Assembly (NCBI RefSeq): GCF_009910675.1
Contig: NZ_RSEJ01000024.1
Location: 1 to 64,000 of the forward strand
Length of the DNA: 64,000 bases
Reading direction: 5' to 3'
Source of the DNA: Photobacterium alginatilyticum
GTDB lineage: Bacteria > Pseudomonadota > Gammaproteobacteria > Enterobacterales > Vibrionaceae
Both the position numbers and the translations under genes were made by a program. How positions within the stretch are numbered: the stretch's first letter is position 1; the number at the start of each line of letters is the position of its first letter. The notes beneath the pieces were generated by a model, which was not told the DNA's origin, ran no database searches, and was given only the letters and a program-made list of their open reading frames with translations. Positions 17,305 to 26,321 of the stretch are shown in pieces.

Positions 17305-18725
17305 GACTGGATACCCAGTTTTTGCAGGCGGCGTTTAAGGGCATGACGGGAGATCTGTAACAGCTTGGCGGCATTGCCTTTATGACCTCCTGTTTCATGT
17401 AGCGCATGAAGGATCATTTTCTTTTCCTCATTAGCAAGATGGCTAACGACCGAATTACTAGCAGCCACAGCATCGGAGGCTAATTGCACAGAAGAGGTAA
17501 CATCGGTTTGTGATTGGATACTGGTATTAGGCGCAGTACTTGCCTCTTGCAGGCTGCTCGTTTCATCCCTGACGATCTGCCAGTCTGGCGGTAGCATCTC
17601 AGTTATGATCACCTGCCCGGGATAGAGCACCGACAAACGTTCAATGAAGTTTCTTAACTCACGAATATTGCCTGGCCACGCGTACTGGCAGAAAGCCTCG
17701 GTAACAGTCTCAGCGAAGGACAGTGCTTTACCACTAAATCGAAAGCGATCTGCGAAATAGACCATCAAAAGGGGAATATCTTCCCGTCGCTCAGACAATG
17801 AAGGAATATGTACAGGCATTACATTTAGCCGATAGAAGAGATCAGAACGGAACCTTCCCTCTTCCATAGCATTACGAAGATGGAGGTTAGTTGCCGCTAT
17901 GATCCGCACATCAGCCTGCTTCTCGGTAGCGGAGCCAACCGGGCGATAACGCTGGTTCTCCAGAAAAGACAGTAGTTTAGCTTGTGTCGGCAACGTTAGC
18001 TCCCCCACTTCATCAAGAAATAACGTCCCACCGTCGGCCGCTTCAATCAACCCGCCCCGGCTACGGTGCGCACCGGTATATGCCCCTTTTTCGGCACCAA
18101 ACAATTCAGCTTCCAGTAAGGCTTCTGGCAAAGCCGCACAATTGACTTCAATAAACGGCTTGTCGCCAAGTTGGCTTTGCCTGTGTAGCTCTGATGCGGC
18201 CGCCGTTTTACCGGTACCCGACTCCCCCAACAGCAAAATAGTCCTGGTATGGCTGTTGGCAATCAATGTCAGCTCCCGCGCCAGTTTTTCCATTACCGGA
18301 CTTTGTCCAATTAACCCATTACAGTGACTCGTTACTTGTACTTCTGCCAAGCACTGGGAGACACTCTGCCTAAGCTGGGCAACATCGAAGGGCTTGGTCA
18401 CAAAGTCTGAAGCCCCCATTTTCACTGCCTCGACCGCGGTACTGATATCACCATGCGCAGACATCATCACTATTTTGCTGTCAGCCAACAATGTGCACAA
18501 CCGACTCAGCGGCTGAAGATCGTCACTATCTGGCAGCCTTAAATCAAGCAATATCATAAACGGACGCAGGGCATGAGCGACAGCTAACCCCTCAGCCGCA
18601 TCATGGGCAATCGCGATTTCATAGTCCTGACTTTTCAGCGCAATTTTCAATGAACGCGTTAAGTTCACTTCATCATCAATAATTAACAGTGTTGGTTTCT
18701 GGCTCACAAATAAAGTCCTTTTCAA
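17301..18725 (-). CDS. NtrC/DctD-type response regulator, sigma-54 activator
   Basis: A 474-aa protein in three parts: receiver domain with phospho-acceptor D61 (MILLDLRLPD), AAA+ domain with Walker A GESGTGKT (167-174), the sigma-54 contact loop as GAYTGA (214-219, Tyr replacing the usual Phe) and Walker B GGTLFLDEVGEL, then a Ser/Thr-rich linker and a Fis-type HTH (GGHKGNAAKLLQISRHALKR). The contact loop means it works with RNA polymerase sigma-54. Its start overlaps the kinase gene by 50 bp and its stop overlaps the binding-protein gene by 4 bp. The obvious target is the -24/-12 promoter at 15769-15784. Confidence 0.93.
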   Translation of the reverse strand: MKRTLFVSQKPTLLIIDDEVNLTRSLKIALKSQDYEIAIAHDAAEGLAVAHALRPFMILLDLRLPDSDDLQPLSRLCTLLADSKIVMMSAHGDISTAVEAVKMGASDFVTKPFDVAQLRQSVSQCLAEVQVTSHCNGLIGQSPVMEKLARELTLIANSHTRTILLLGESGTGKTAAASELHRQSQLGDKPFIEVNCAALPEALLEAELFGAEKGAYTGAHRSRGGLIEAADGGTLFLDEVGELTLPTQAKLLSFLENQRYRPVGSATEKQADVRIIAATNLHLRNAMEEGRFRSDLFYRLNVMPVHIPSLSERREDIPLLMVYFADRFRFSGKALSFAETVTEAFCQYAWPGNIRELRNFIERLSVLYPGQVIITEMLPPDWQIVRDETSSLQEASTAPNTSIQSQTDVTSSVQLASDAVAASNSVVSHLANEEKKMILHALHETGGHKGNAAKLLQISRHALKRRLQKLGIQS

Positions 18726-20421
18726 ACCTCATAATAACTGTTGTTCCATGTCCGGGCTTGCTGTCAAAACCGAGCTCAGCATGATTTTGCTTCGCCAGGC
18801 ACAAGGACACCGCGAGCCCCAAGCCTGTCCCTGTTGTTTTGGTGGTATAAAACGGCTCTGTCACCATAGCTAATTGCTTTTCTGTCATACCTTCGCCCGT
18901 ATCCTTCACCATGACACAAAGACCTTTTGCATCTTCAGCAAATGACATCTTCACTTCACCTCCCGAAGAAGTGGCCTCTACCGCATTAATGAGCAAATTC
19001 ATTAAGATCTGCTGAAGCTGTCCAGCATCAGCCATTACGGCATAAGGGCAATCATCATCCGTACTTAGCAACACCCCTTTATCTTTGGCTAGAGGGGAAA
19101 CCAATACATGAAGACGATGCAATAACCCCGACAGTAACACCGGCTCACCATTAGGCTGCGGCGGTAAGGCATAATCCAGTAAGTTACTGATCAAATGATT
19201 GATCCGGTCAATTTCCGTCACCATCATTTCACGAAGTTCCCGGTTTTCATCATCCTGCTCCGGCAGTGCCTGAACACACACCTTGATTGTTGCCAGTGGA
19301 TTGCGAATTTCGTGTGCGATCCCGGTAGCAAACTCCCCCCAAACGGCCTTGCGTTCCATGTCGCTTTGCGCAATAAGCAGTGCGTTCAAGCGGGAAGTCA
19401 TCTGGTTGAAAGCTGTCGCCAGCAAAGTGATCTCGTCATTGCCCTTCGGGGTGATACGAGTGTCCCATTGCCCCTGTGAGATTGCATCGGCAGCATGGAT
19501 CAGCGGTACAACCCGTCCCCTGATCCGTAACACGACCAAATAAAAGAAAACACAGACGCCGATCACCGAAAGTATCGCCATCAAAGCAAGCAAAAATCGC
19601 TGCTGGTTGGTTCCCAAAGACGGTAAGACACGCGGGATCATTGCCAGCGTCCAGCCGCCCCATAGCGGTAAGGATATGACCTCCTCAGGCAAACTGTCTC
19701 GCCAACGCCCCAATGAATCAAAACATCCCAATGTATCGACCCAAAGGCATGACTGAGCGCCCCCTTCGGACAAAATCGACGGCAAATGCTGCGTCAAACT
19801 GGCTAGCCGAATCTGAAAAGCAATAAACCCCGGAGACACTTCCCCCGACAAATTGGCACTAAGAGGAAAAGCCATAAGATACCAGCCTGATTGTGCAGTC
19901 AGCGGTTTTTGCGGCCCTAGCAACAGAGCCTCCCCATACGGGAACCGGGGAAGAGTTGCTATGTTAAGATCACCTTCACCCCAGTAAGGGTAGCCACTGG
20001 CGCTCTGGCCAGGGAAAGCCCGCTTCAACTGCCAATGGCGGTCAAACAATATGGCACCATAAATTTCAGGGCGGTCAATATCAAAATAGATGAGGTTTAA
20101 TACCTGACGAGGCAGCGTAAGCGCTGGCTCAGGTTGCAACAGTTGATTGATGCCGGGCAGCTCGCTGATTGCCCGCAGTGCATTACGATGCTGACGCATC
20201 ATGTATTCCATGCTGCTTTGAGTCTGCCGCAGTTGCAACATATCCTGCTGTGCATCCATATCTTTAAGTAGGTTCGCTGTCAGAGAGTCATATAACACAG
20301 CCGTGATCGTTAAAGGTAGAATGGCGACTAATAGTGAGAAGGCCAAATAACGCCTTACCAAGCTATTTTTCCAAAATCCTATTTTGGCTTGCTGGCGCAT
20401 CATACTACTGACCTCAAACAA
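18676..20421 (-). CDS. Membrane sensor histidine kinase (AtoS/DctB-like)
   Basis: A 581-aa kinase: transmembrane helix about 24-44, a large periplasmic sensing region about 45-275, second helix about 277-300, HAMP domain, HisKA with phospho-accepting H370 in TGIAHEIRNPLATIK, and an ATPase domain with NLLINAVEA, DTGEGM and TGTGLGLAVS. It should phosphorylate the NtrC-type regulator, whose gene overlaps its 3' end. The periplasmic region is large enough to contact the binding protein encoded third in the operon. The start may be the second Met pair (MMRQQ) rather than the first; neither has a strong ribosome binding site. Confidence 0.92.
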   Translation of the reverse strand: MFEVSSMMRQQAKIGFWKNSLVRRYLAFSLLVAILPLTITAVLYDSLTANLLKDMDAQQDMLQLRQTQSSMEYMMRQHRNALRAISELPGINQLLQPEPALTLPRQVLNLIYFDIDRPEIYGAILFDRHWQLKRAFPGQSASGYPYWGEGDLNIATLPRFPYGEALLLGPQKPLTAQSGWYLMAFPLSANLSGEVSPGFIAFQIRLASLTQHLPSILSEGGAQSCLWVDTLGCFDSLGRWRDSLPEEVISLPLWGGWTLAMIPRVLPSLGTNQQRFLLALMAILSVIGVCVFFYLVVLRIRGRVVPLIHAADAISQGQWDTRITPKGNDEITLLATAFNQMTSRLNALLIAQSDMERKAVWGEFATGIAHEIRNPLATIKVCVQALPEQDDENRELREMMVTEIDRINHLISNLLDYALPPQPNGEPVLLSGLLHRLHVLVSPLAKDKGVLLSTDDDCPYAVMADAGQLQQILMNLLINAVEATSSGGEVKMSFAEDAKGLCVMVKDTGEGMTEKQLAMVTEPFYTTKTTGTGLGLAVSLCLAKQNHAELGFDSKPGHGTTVIMRFEKDFICEPETNTVNY

Positions 20422-20637
20422 AGATGGCTGGTTAGACTCCCCCTTTACTTTCTAAGGATAACAAGTTGTAAAGTAGGTTGTTATTAGCGATTGGTCTAAG
20501 TTCGATTCATTGATTTACTGTGTATTTCTTCATATACGTCTGTATTGTCTCCTTAAACCACATTTTATTAATATAACTCATTTTAATTCAGAGACTTGTC
20601 AGGCAAAATTTATGCAGATTTGATTACGGAGACAAAC

Positions 20638-21291
20638 ATGCAGAACTATCAACGGCTCAAGCAACGGCAAAGAGCCGAGCGTGACTCATACAGCCAAGCA
20701 CTTGCTATCAGAATTCATAGGGCGTTAAGTTGGTTAGACAAAGCGGAACAATGTGATGATGACGATTCAAAATTCACTTTTCTCTGGATTGCATTCAACT
20801 CGGCTTACGCACAAGATTTTGAGCAAAGAATTAATTTTAGCGAGAAAGGCCTATATCAGGAATTCTTAAGTAAATTAGTGAACATTGATGAGCACAACAA
20901 GCTTTCAAGTATCGTTTGGTCGCAGTACGCCGGTGCAATACGCCTCATCTTAAGCAATGAGTTTATTCTGCAAGCATTCTGGGATTACCAGTCTGGTCGA
21001 ATCCCCGAAGATAAATGGAAAGATGAACGCTCAAAAGCCAAGGTGGCTGCCAATAACGCTCTCGGAAATAACGACACTTCAACCGTACTCGCTATCCTAT
21101 TTGCTCGTCTTTACACGCTTCGTAACCAGATTATCCATGGAGGCGCAACTTTCGGGAGCTCTGCAAACCGCAAACAGCTGCGAGATTGTACCTTTGTTCT
21201 TGAGCAAATAGTACCAACTATTATTGAATTAATGATGGATGGAAAAGACGAGCTGTGGGGCGAGCCTGTTTATCCTTTGATTGATATTTAG
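20638..21291 (+). CDS. HEPN-domain protein, possible RNase or toxin-like
   Basis: A 217-aa cytoplasmic, largely helical protein. The segment RLYTLRNQIIHGGATF contains the R-N-x3-H form of the HEPN motif (R162, N163, H167), which builds the catalytic site in many HEPN ribonucleases of defence and toxin systems. WIAFNSAYAQDF near residue 50 also recurs in uncharacterised HEPN-like proteins. The start at ATG 20638 follows a GGAGAC sequence and gives the sensible N-terminus; the frame is open upstream to 20596. It converges on the Hsp70/HerA operon and shares the terminator at 21297-21325. Whether it works with that operon is unproven. Confidence 0.65.
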   Translation: MQNYQRLKQRQRAERDSYSQALAIRIHRALSWLDKAEQCDDDDSKFTFLWIAFNSAYAQDFEQRINFSEKGLYQEFLSKLVNIDEHNKLSSIVWSQYAGAIRLILSNEFILQAFWDYQSGRIPEDKWKDERSKAKVAANNALGNNDTSTVLAILFARLYTLRNQIIHGGATFGSSANRKQLRDCTFVLEQIVPTIIELMMDGKDELWGEPVYPLIDI

Positions 21292-21296
21292 ATTTG

Positions 21297-21325
21297 AAAA
21301 AGCCAGCTTTAGTGAGCTGGCTTTT
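21297..21325. terminator. Bidirectional terminator between HEPN gene and Hsp70/HerA operon
   Basis: AAAAGCCAGCT (21298-21308) and AGCTGGCTTTT (21315-21325) form an 11-bp stem with a TTAGTG loop. The A-run on the left and T-run on the right let it work in both directions. The gap between the two convergent genes is only 39 bp. Confidence 0.85.
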
Positions 21326-21330
21326 CTGAA

Positions 21331-22173
21331 TCAAACCCTAACAATTGACGGTTTGATGACCTTATTGGTTTTAGCATTTAAATAACCATGCAACAGAACA
21401 GCATCTATTATACCACTCATGTTAGTACTGCTATTATGTTTAATATGCTGCTGAGTATCAAACTCATCTCCTGATTGGACAGACTGAATTTTATACGCTG
21501 GGTAAGCAATAATAAACCGAGAAAACAACAATTCAAATAACTTCAAAATCCCATCGATGTCAGGGTTAATGCCATTAACTACTTCATTTTTTGCATAATC
21601 CCAAAGATTACCGATATTTTTTTCTTGAATACCGCATGAGATTAGGCCTTTTGGTGAAGTGTCTTTAAAAACACCACTTAATGAAGATTTAGTTTGCTCT
21701 GAAAACTCATTGTAAACTTCCTGAATCTTAATGTCATCTGAAAAATTTTTTCTATACCACTCTAGTTTTTCTTCTGTTCGCTTCTGGTTATTATCTGATG
21801 TATCTAGCAAATCCTTTACTGTTCTAATTTCATCATTTAATCTAGCAACTTCTAACTCTTTTTCTTTTACCAAACATTGAAGCGAATCAACTTTTGATTC
21901 AAATACACATACTTTTGAAATGTTATCTGATATTTCATTTTTCTGAACAAGAATACGACCTTTCAGCTCATCAATAAGCCCTTGCATTTCTTCATTCTTT
22001 ATTTTTAATGTTTGATTATCTCTAAACAAATCACCATTATCTATTTTTTGTTCCGAAGCGACCGTCAGATTAGAAACAAAGGAATCATTATCAATCTTAT
22101 TGTCGACAATTAACTTGATCTTTTCTTGAACTCGTAAATCATCAAGCAACTCAAGAATAAAATTCACATCCAT
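21331..22173 (-). CDS. Coiled-coil protein with GrpE-like C-terminal wing
   Basis: A 280-aa protein: helical start, long coiled coil about residues 52-142 (KNEEMQGLIDELKGRI, KEKELEVARLNDEIRTVKDL), a helical region, then residues about 234-280. The end reads GDEFDTQQH...GIIDAVLLHGYL...VIKPSIVRV. This follows the pattern of the GrpE beta-wing, G-x-x-F-D-x-x-x-H...V-x-x-V-x-x-x-G-Y...V-I-(R/K)-P-(A/S)-x-V-x-V. GrpE is the nucleotide-exchange factor of DnaK, and an Hsp70-like ATPase is encoded in the same operon, so a dedicated exchange factor is a reasonable inference. It is the last gene, starting 1 base after the preceding stop and probably translationally coupled. Confidence 0.7.
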   Translation of the reverse strand: MDVNFILELLDDLRVQEKIKLIVDNKIDNDSFVSNLTVASEQKIDNGDLFRDNQTLKIKNEEMQGLIDELKGRILVQKNEISDNISKVCVFESKVDSLQCLVKEKELEVARLNDEIRTVKDLLDTSDNNQKRTEEKLEWYRKNFSDDIKIQEVYNEFSEQTKSSLSGVFKDTSPKGLISCGIQEKNIGNLWDYAKNEVVNGINPDIDGILKLFELLFSRFIIAYPAYKIQSVQSGDEFDTQQHIKHNSSTNMSGIIDAVLLHGYLNAKTNKVIKPSIVRV

Positions 22174-22174
22174 G

Positions 22175-22663
22175 CTATTTACCTTTTTCCATTTTATAAC
22201 TTTCTTTCAGCAATTCCCTTGTTTTTCTCCTAAAGAATGCTTGTAAACTATCGACTGTCATCTCATTATTAACTATTTCTTTATTTTCTTCAGCTTTAGT
22301 ATATTTAGTAACTGATAAACGGTGAGGTTGCTTTATATTTTCAATATCGATGTGGGGATAAAAACTCAATAAACACCCACCGTTCAAATATTCTAATACC
22401 AAGTTTTGCAGATCAAATTGCTCAGTGATAAATTCATCGGCAATATTAATCTCAGGATCTACAATAAAATTTTCAGTATCAGAAAAAATGATAAAAGCAA
22501 GTAACTCATCAGCTTCATACTCCACTTTCTGCTTAAATGTTGGCCAAAAGTCAGCAATAGGCAGATACAGTTCACCTCTAATTCTTATAGGTTCAAGCTC
22601 GCCATCAATAATACGACTAACACTAACCATATTGTTTATTGCCTGAATACAATAATCATTCAT
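22175..22663 (-). CDS. 162-aa operon protein of unknown function
   Basis: I do not recognise this protein. It is acidic in the middle, with mixed beta/alpha text: IRIRGELYLPIADFWPTF, ADELLAFIIFSDTENF, and a basic helical C-terminus (AFFRRKTRELLKESYKMEKG). No signal peptide, membrane helix or HPD motif of a J-domain is seen. It starts 5 bp after the stop of the 216-aa protein and is followed 1 base later by the GrpE-like gene, so it belongs to the same transcript. A role as adaptor or client of the Hsp70-like protein is possible but not shown by sequence. Confidence 0.7.
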   Translation of the reverse strand: MNDYCIQAINNMVSVSRIIDGELEPIRIRGELYLPIADFWPTFKQKVEYEADELLAFIIFSDTENFIVDPEINIADEFITEQFDLQNLVLEYLNGGCLLSFYPHIDIENIKQPHRLSVTKYTKAEENKEIVNNEMTVDSLQAFFRRKTRELLKESYKMEKGK

Positions 22664-22668
22664 TCCTG

Positions 22669-23319
22669 TTAACCTTTTAAACCCATTACTTTATCTTCGA
22701 TCTGCTCGATCGTTAGCTCTGGCTCTAATTTTTGATAAGCAGACACCAGTGCGTCACTATGTTTATCACTTTCATCAATACTCAATTCATCATTCAGATA
22801 CAGTTCATAATCACCAGTGTTTAGCTCTTTTTCTTTGTATGCTTTAACTGTTCCTATGATTTCCTGAGCTGTAAGCTGCTGTTTGGCCACCTCAGCCATA
22901 AACTCTGGCGTTACTATCGTATCTAGCTTTTCATTGATACCCTTTAGAGTTATTGAAGCACCAATAGCAGAACGAGCTAGAAGTTCTTTTTCATCAAGAC
23001 TATTAAACTTTTCTTTATCCAGAACAACTTCATTTCGGAGGTGATTGATATATTCATTTATGGAATCAAAGTCCTCTGGTTTTTTATCGCTCAACATGGC
23101 TTTTTCGCCAAGTTCTTCAAGATTTTCTCCAGGCTTGATAATACCTAGTGAAATACCTACCATTTTAATGGCCTCTCCGACCTTAGTTGCAAGTTCAACC
23201 CCAAGCTTTGCAATCGAGGTGGCCGTATCGGCTACAAAACTACCAACTTTTGACATGGCACTGCCAATCGCACTACATGCACCACTGACAATACTACAAA
23301 AGCTACTAAATAAGCCCAT
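22669..23319 (-). CDS. Helical protein, paralog B of the Hsp70/HerA operon
   Basis: A 216-aa protein with a small-residue, amphipathic N-terminus (residues 1-60: GLFSSFCSIVSGACSAIGSA..., TATSIAKLGVELATKVGEAI) and an acidic helical remainder. From about residue 61 it aligns closely with the 219-aa protein upstream: KPGENLEELGEKAM...DKKPEDFDSINEYINHLRNEV against RPNETAEELGAKAM...DKKPEDFDEINAYIDYLREEV. The ends also match (DESDKHSDALVSAYQKLEP against EQLDKHSEVLVEAYQKANP). The N-terminal 60 residues are unrelated in sequence but similar in character and may associate with membranes. AGGAG lies before the ATG. I know no function for this family. Confidence 0.7.
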   Translation of the reverse strand: MGLFSSFCSIVSGACSAIGSAMSKVGSFVADTATSIAKLGVELATKVGEAIKMVGISLGIIKPGENLEELGEKAMLSDKKPEDFDSINEYINHLRNEVVLDKEKFNSLDEKELLARSAIGASITLKGINEKLDTIVTPEFMAEVAKQQLTAQEIIGTVKAYKEKELNTGDYELYLNDELSIDESDKHSDALVSAYQKLEPELTIEQIEDKVMGLKG

Positions 23320-23339
23320 CTTCTTTTCTCCTAATAATG

Positions 23340-26300
23340 CTATTTAAGATTTTTACTAAAAGCATTAACAAATTTTAAGTTCATCCGCATTTCCGGTTCT
23401 GTCGCTAAACCGGTTAAATATAGGGCTAGTCGCTCTTTCTGACGAACTTTGTCAACTTCATCACCCTCTACATAACAAGCTGTTAGGATATAGCTAACCA
23501 TGAAATCGCTATCCAAGATATTTAGGTAATTGAGCAAGGTTGCACTAGCCTTTCTATCTCGAACGGATTCAAACCAACACTCTGCAAGACTACCCTGCAG
23601 AAATTGATGGACACCTTCATTTGATGGCTTTTGCTTGAAAAACTCTAATCCTTGGATCAGTCCGCGTTTATAGTTATCTCCGTAGTAACTTAATGCAATG
23701 TCTCTTATTTCAGAAGGGTTTACATCTTTTTCATTGGTAGTACTGATTAACTCTTTTATCTGTACCTGTAACGGCTTATTGATACCAGAGCTCGATAAGA
23801 TGACCCGCCCAGGCTCAAGGTTCGATAAGAAATCCTTTTGCTCATCCGATAATGCCATCGTGTTTCCGACAGCTTCTTTGTCATCTTTGGCAAAGAGTTT
23901 ATGGATGATTTTTGTATTGGTGTTTTTGAGCACCTCTGGTGTCAACTTGTTCGGGATTTGATCAACGATGATCAAAGCTTCACCATATTTTCGCACCTCT
24001 GCCAGCATATCTGCGAAGGCTTCTACCCCTTGCTTCTTATTTTGACTGTCTCCCGGCTCAAATTTTGACAGCAGGCGGTGTGCTTCTTCTATCAAAGTGA
24101 TATGTCTAAAGCGTTCACCACGCGCTCTGAAAGCTTCATAATTTGCTCGAATCGCTTCGTTTAAGTTCGCCAGAACAAAGCCCATAATCAGTGATTTTTC
24201 ACTTGGATTACGGATCTCTTCTAGCTCAAGTATCACATTTTTTGTAGCAAGGTCTTTAAAATCAATCGAGCGAGCGGTATTAAGCATTTGCCCTTTTGAA
24301 CCAATTAGTAAGCCTTGCAAGCGTGCTTTGATGGAACCGATATAATCCTGCTTCAGCCGCTCATCAAACCCTTGTTCAGAAACAACCTTCTCGGTCATTT
24401 TGACGAGGTCGCTTAAGGTAGGGAAAGCATAGATACCATCAGCAAAAGGATTCTCATACCTACTGTTTTTCGATGTTGCAATATTCCAACCCTTATCCTC
24501 GTAACACCTATAGATTGCCGCTTCAATTAACTGTGGTATCGCAGCTTCCATATCAAAGGCCGATTCGATACTCGCCTTAATCATATCTACACGAGAGGCG
24601 ATATTTTCGTGTGGGAAAAACTCAAATGGGTTTAGCCTGAATGGAGCAACATTGTCATTACCTAAAGTAAAGATAAGAATGTCTTTATTCTTCTTGGTTA
24701 GAACCCTGTACTCAGTCTTTGCCGGTTCAATGACTAAAAAAGGCATCTGGGCGGATTCTAAAAGACGATGACATGTTGTTGTCTTACCGCTTCCTGTTAC
24801 CCCAGCAATAAAGGTATGCTTATCAAGATCGCGCTTGTCAATATGGACATCGATCTCTTGTGGTATACCACTTTTTACTAAGCTGCCCAGAAACAGTTGA
24901 TTTGGCTCTTCTCTCTTCTGGGTAATATTTAACCCAAATTCTACTTCTTCTTTTAACGTTAAACCTACTACTTCTTTCTGTGGTAAACCAGCCACCACAC
25001 TTAATTCGTTGGTAGATAGCCAATTACCTAAGAAACTATCGAACGGACTTTTTGATAGCAGTAAATCTAACTGCCTCTGACTATCCTTAGTCGACTCAAT
25101 CTGCTTACTTCCATCACTTTTCAACATAGGAAACTGAAAGTTATGAATAGATCGGATCTCTTGAGGATCGGTCACCTGTTTATAACTTAATGGTGATTTA
25201 TTCGTATCACCGCCAGCGAATAATGACCGCGCTGTATTGCCCAGTTTTAGCACCGTGCCGGTAGCGTTCGCGAATAGGTATATATTCGTTAAATACAATC
25301 CTTTGTTTTTCCCATATTGCACTCTTTTTAGCAAAACCTCATCGATATAAGTTAACCATTCCTGGATGGTCTTGTCAGAAAATTCTCTCGTACTACTATT
25401 GGAACTACCCGTCTGTTCTGATGTACTAGAGTTTAAGGTATCACCCGTTGTATTAGTGATAGACGTTCCTTTTGTTTTACCTTCTGAACGTCCTGTTGTT
25501 GTTCCCTCTGCTCGACTTTTGCTAGTAGACCTTTCCGAGCCCTCACTGGTTCCTTTGGTCGTCGTATCACTCGTACCTTCGTTGGTAGTAATATTCAAAC
25601 TATCATTAGTTCCAGTTGCTTTAGAAATACTGGTTCCTTCAGTTCTACCTTTTGTCTTCGAAGTATTCTCTCCTGTTTGAATACTTTGTTTTGAAAGAGG
25701 AAGTAACTTGTCATAAATAGAATGTAAGTGGTTTTCAATCGCAGTGATTTCAAGTAGTGACAAAGGATCAGCCATAATAGCCAGACAAAAATCATCCCCA
25801 CTCATTATGTCTACTAAGCGATCTACTCCCTGAAACTCTTCGTTTTCTTCATTTACACTTGGTACACCTTCAAGCTTTGCTACATTTTTGAAGCTGCTCA
25901 GCGTCTCTTTTACCGCCCTACGTTGCTTTTTACCAAGTTTTTCAACCACACTCCCTCTGAAGTTACCTTCAATCGCAGGCTTTAGGATCGTGTCACCGAT
26001 GTCATCAACTTCAAGTATTAATGACTTTTTGTACTGCTTATCTTTTGCGATACCAAAGTAAAACGATACACCATTTTTATCCCCAACCAACAGATAGGTA
26101 AATATGATGCCTTCAAGACTCAATGTGTTTAATACGTTTTCAAAAGCCTCTTTGCGGGGCGAGTCCTCATCAAAAGTAACTTCTTTAATATGATAAAGTG
26201 AAAATTCGTAATCCGACAAAGCACTGAGTTTCTCAATAGATGATGGCTCAACCGGTAGAGAGTCAATGTTTTTCAGCAGATCAATAAGTGGCTTTTTCAT
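23340..26300 (-). CDS. HerA/FtsK-like ATPase with Ser/Thr/Gly-rich linker
   Basis: A large cytoplasmic ATPase (numbers below count from the ATG at 26306). The N-terminal alpha/beta region (1-205) is followed by a low-complexity stretch (about 207-308) rich in G-T-S, S-E-G and K-T-K-G units. The P-loop ATPase has Walker A AGVTGSGKTTT (501-511), Walker B ITLIEEAH (736-743) and IIVDQIPNKL as a sensor-like strand, typical of the HerA/VirB4/FtsK branch that forms hexameric motors on DNA or protein. A helical tail follows. The start at 26300 is preferred over 26306 because GAG then lies 6 bases upstream. HerA-type ATPases are frequent in phage-defence operons; that role here is inference. Confidence 0.8.
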   Translation of the reverse strand: MKKPLIDLLKNIDSLPVEPSSIEKLSALSDYEFSLYHIKEVTFDEDSPRKEAFENVLNTLSLEGIIFTYLLVGDKNGVSFYFGIAKDKQYKKSLILEVDDIGDTILKPAIEGNFRGSVVEKLGKKQRRAVKETLSSFKNVAKLEGVPSVNEENEEFQGVDRLVDIMSGDDFCLAIMADPLSLLEITAIENHLHSIYDKLLPLSKQSIQTGENTSKTKGRTEGTSISKATGTNDSLNITTNEGTSDTTTKGTSEGSERSTSKSRAEGTTTGRSEGKTKGTSITNTTGDTLNSSTSEQTGSSNSSTREFSDKTIQEWLTYIDEVLLKRVQYGKNKGLYLTNIYLFANATGTVLKLGNTARSLFAGGDTNKSPLSYKQVTDPQEIRSIHNFQFPMLKSDGSKQIESTKDSQRQLDLLLSKSPFDSFLGNWLSTNELSVVAGLPQKEVVGLTLKEEVEFGLNITQKREEPNQLFLGSLVKSGIPQEIDVHIDKRDLDKHTFIAGVTGSGKTTTCHRLLESAQMPFLVIEPAKTEYRVLTKKNKDILIFTLGNDNVAPFRLNPFEFFPHENIASRVDMIKASIESAFDMEAAIPQLIEAAIYRCYEDKGWNIATSKNSRYENPFADGIYAFPTLSDLVKMTEKVVSEQGFDERLKQDYIGSIKARLQGLLIGSKGQMLNTARSIDFKDLATKNVILELEEIRNPSEKSLIMGFVLANLNEAIRANYEAFRARGERFRHITLIEEAHRLLSKFEPGDSQNKKQGVEAFADMLAEVRKYGEALIIVDQIPNKLTPEVLKNTNTKIIHKLFAKDDKEAVGNTMALSDEQKDFLSNLEPGRVILSSSGINKPLQVQIKELISTTNEKDVNPSEIRDIALSYYGDNYKRGLIQGLEFFKQKPSNEGVHQFLQGSLAECWFESVRDRKASATLLNYLNILDSDFMVSYILTACYVEGDEVDKVRQKERLALYLTGLATEPEMRMNLKFVNAFSKNLK

Positions 26301-26321
26301 ATACATCTCTTTTAAAAACCG

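Noticed and set aside
22175..22663. J-domain co-chaperone for the Hsp70-like protein
   Set aside because: No HPD tripeptide or J-domain helix pattern is present in the 162-aa protein.
25366..25680. 104-aa Val/Leu/Ser-rich frame opposite the ATPase linker
   Set aside because: It is the antisense image of the low-complexity linker; repetitive codons create the open frame.
25370..25690. CRISPR-like or tandem DNA repeat in the AT-rich locus
   Set aside because: The repetition is at amino-acid level (Ser/Thr/Gly units) with variable DNA; there is no constant repeat with spacers, and I saw no CRISPR array elsewhere in the window.
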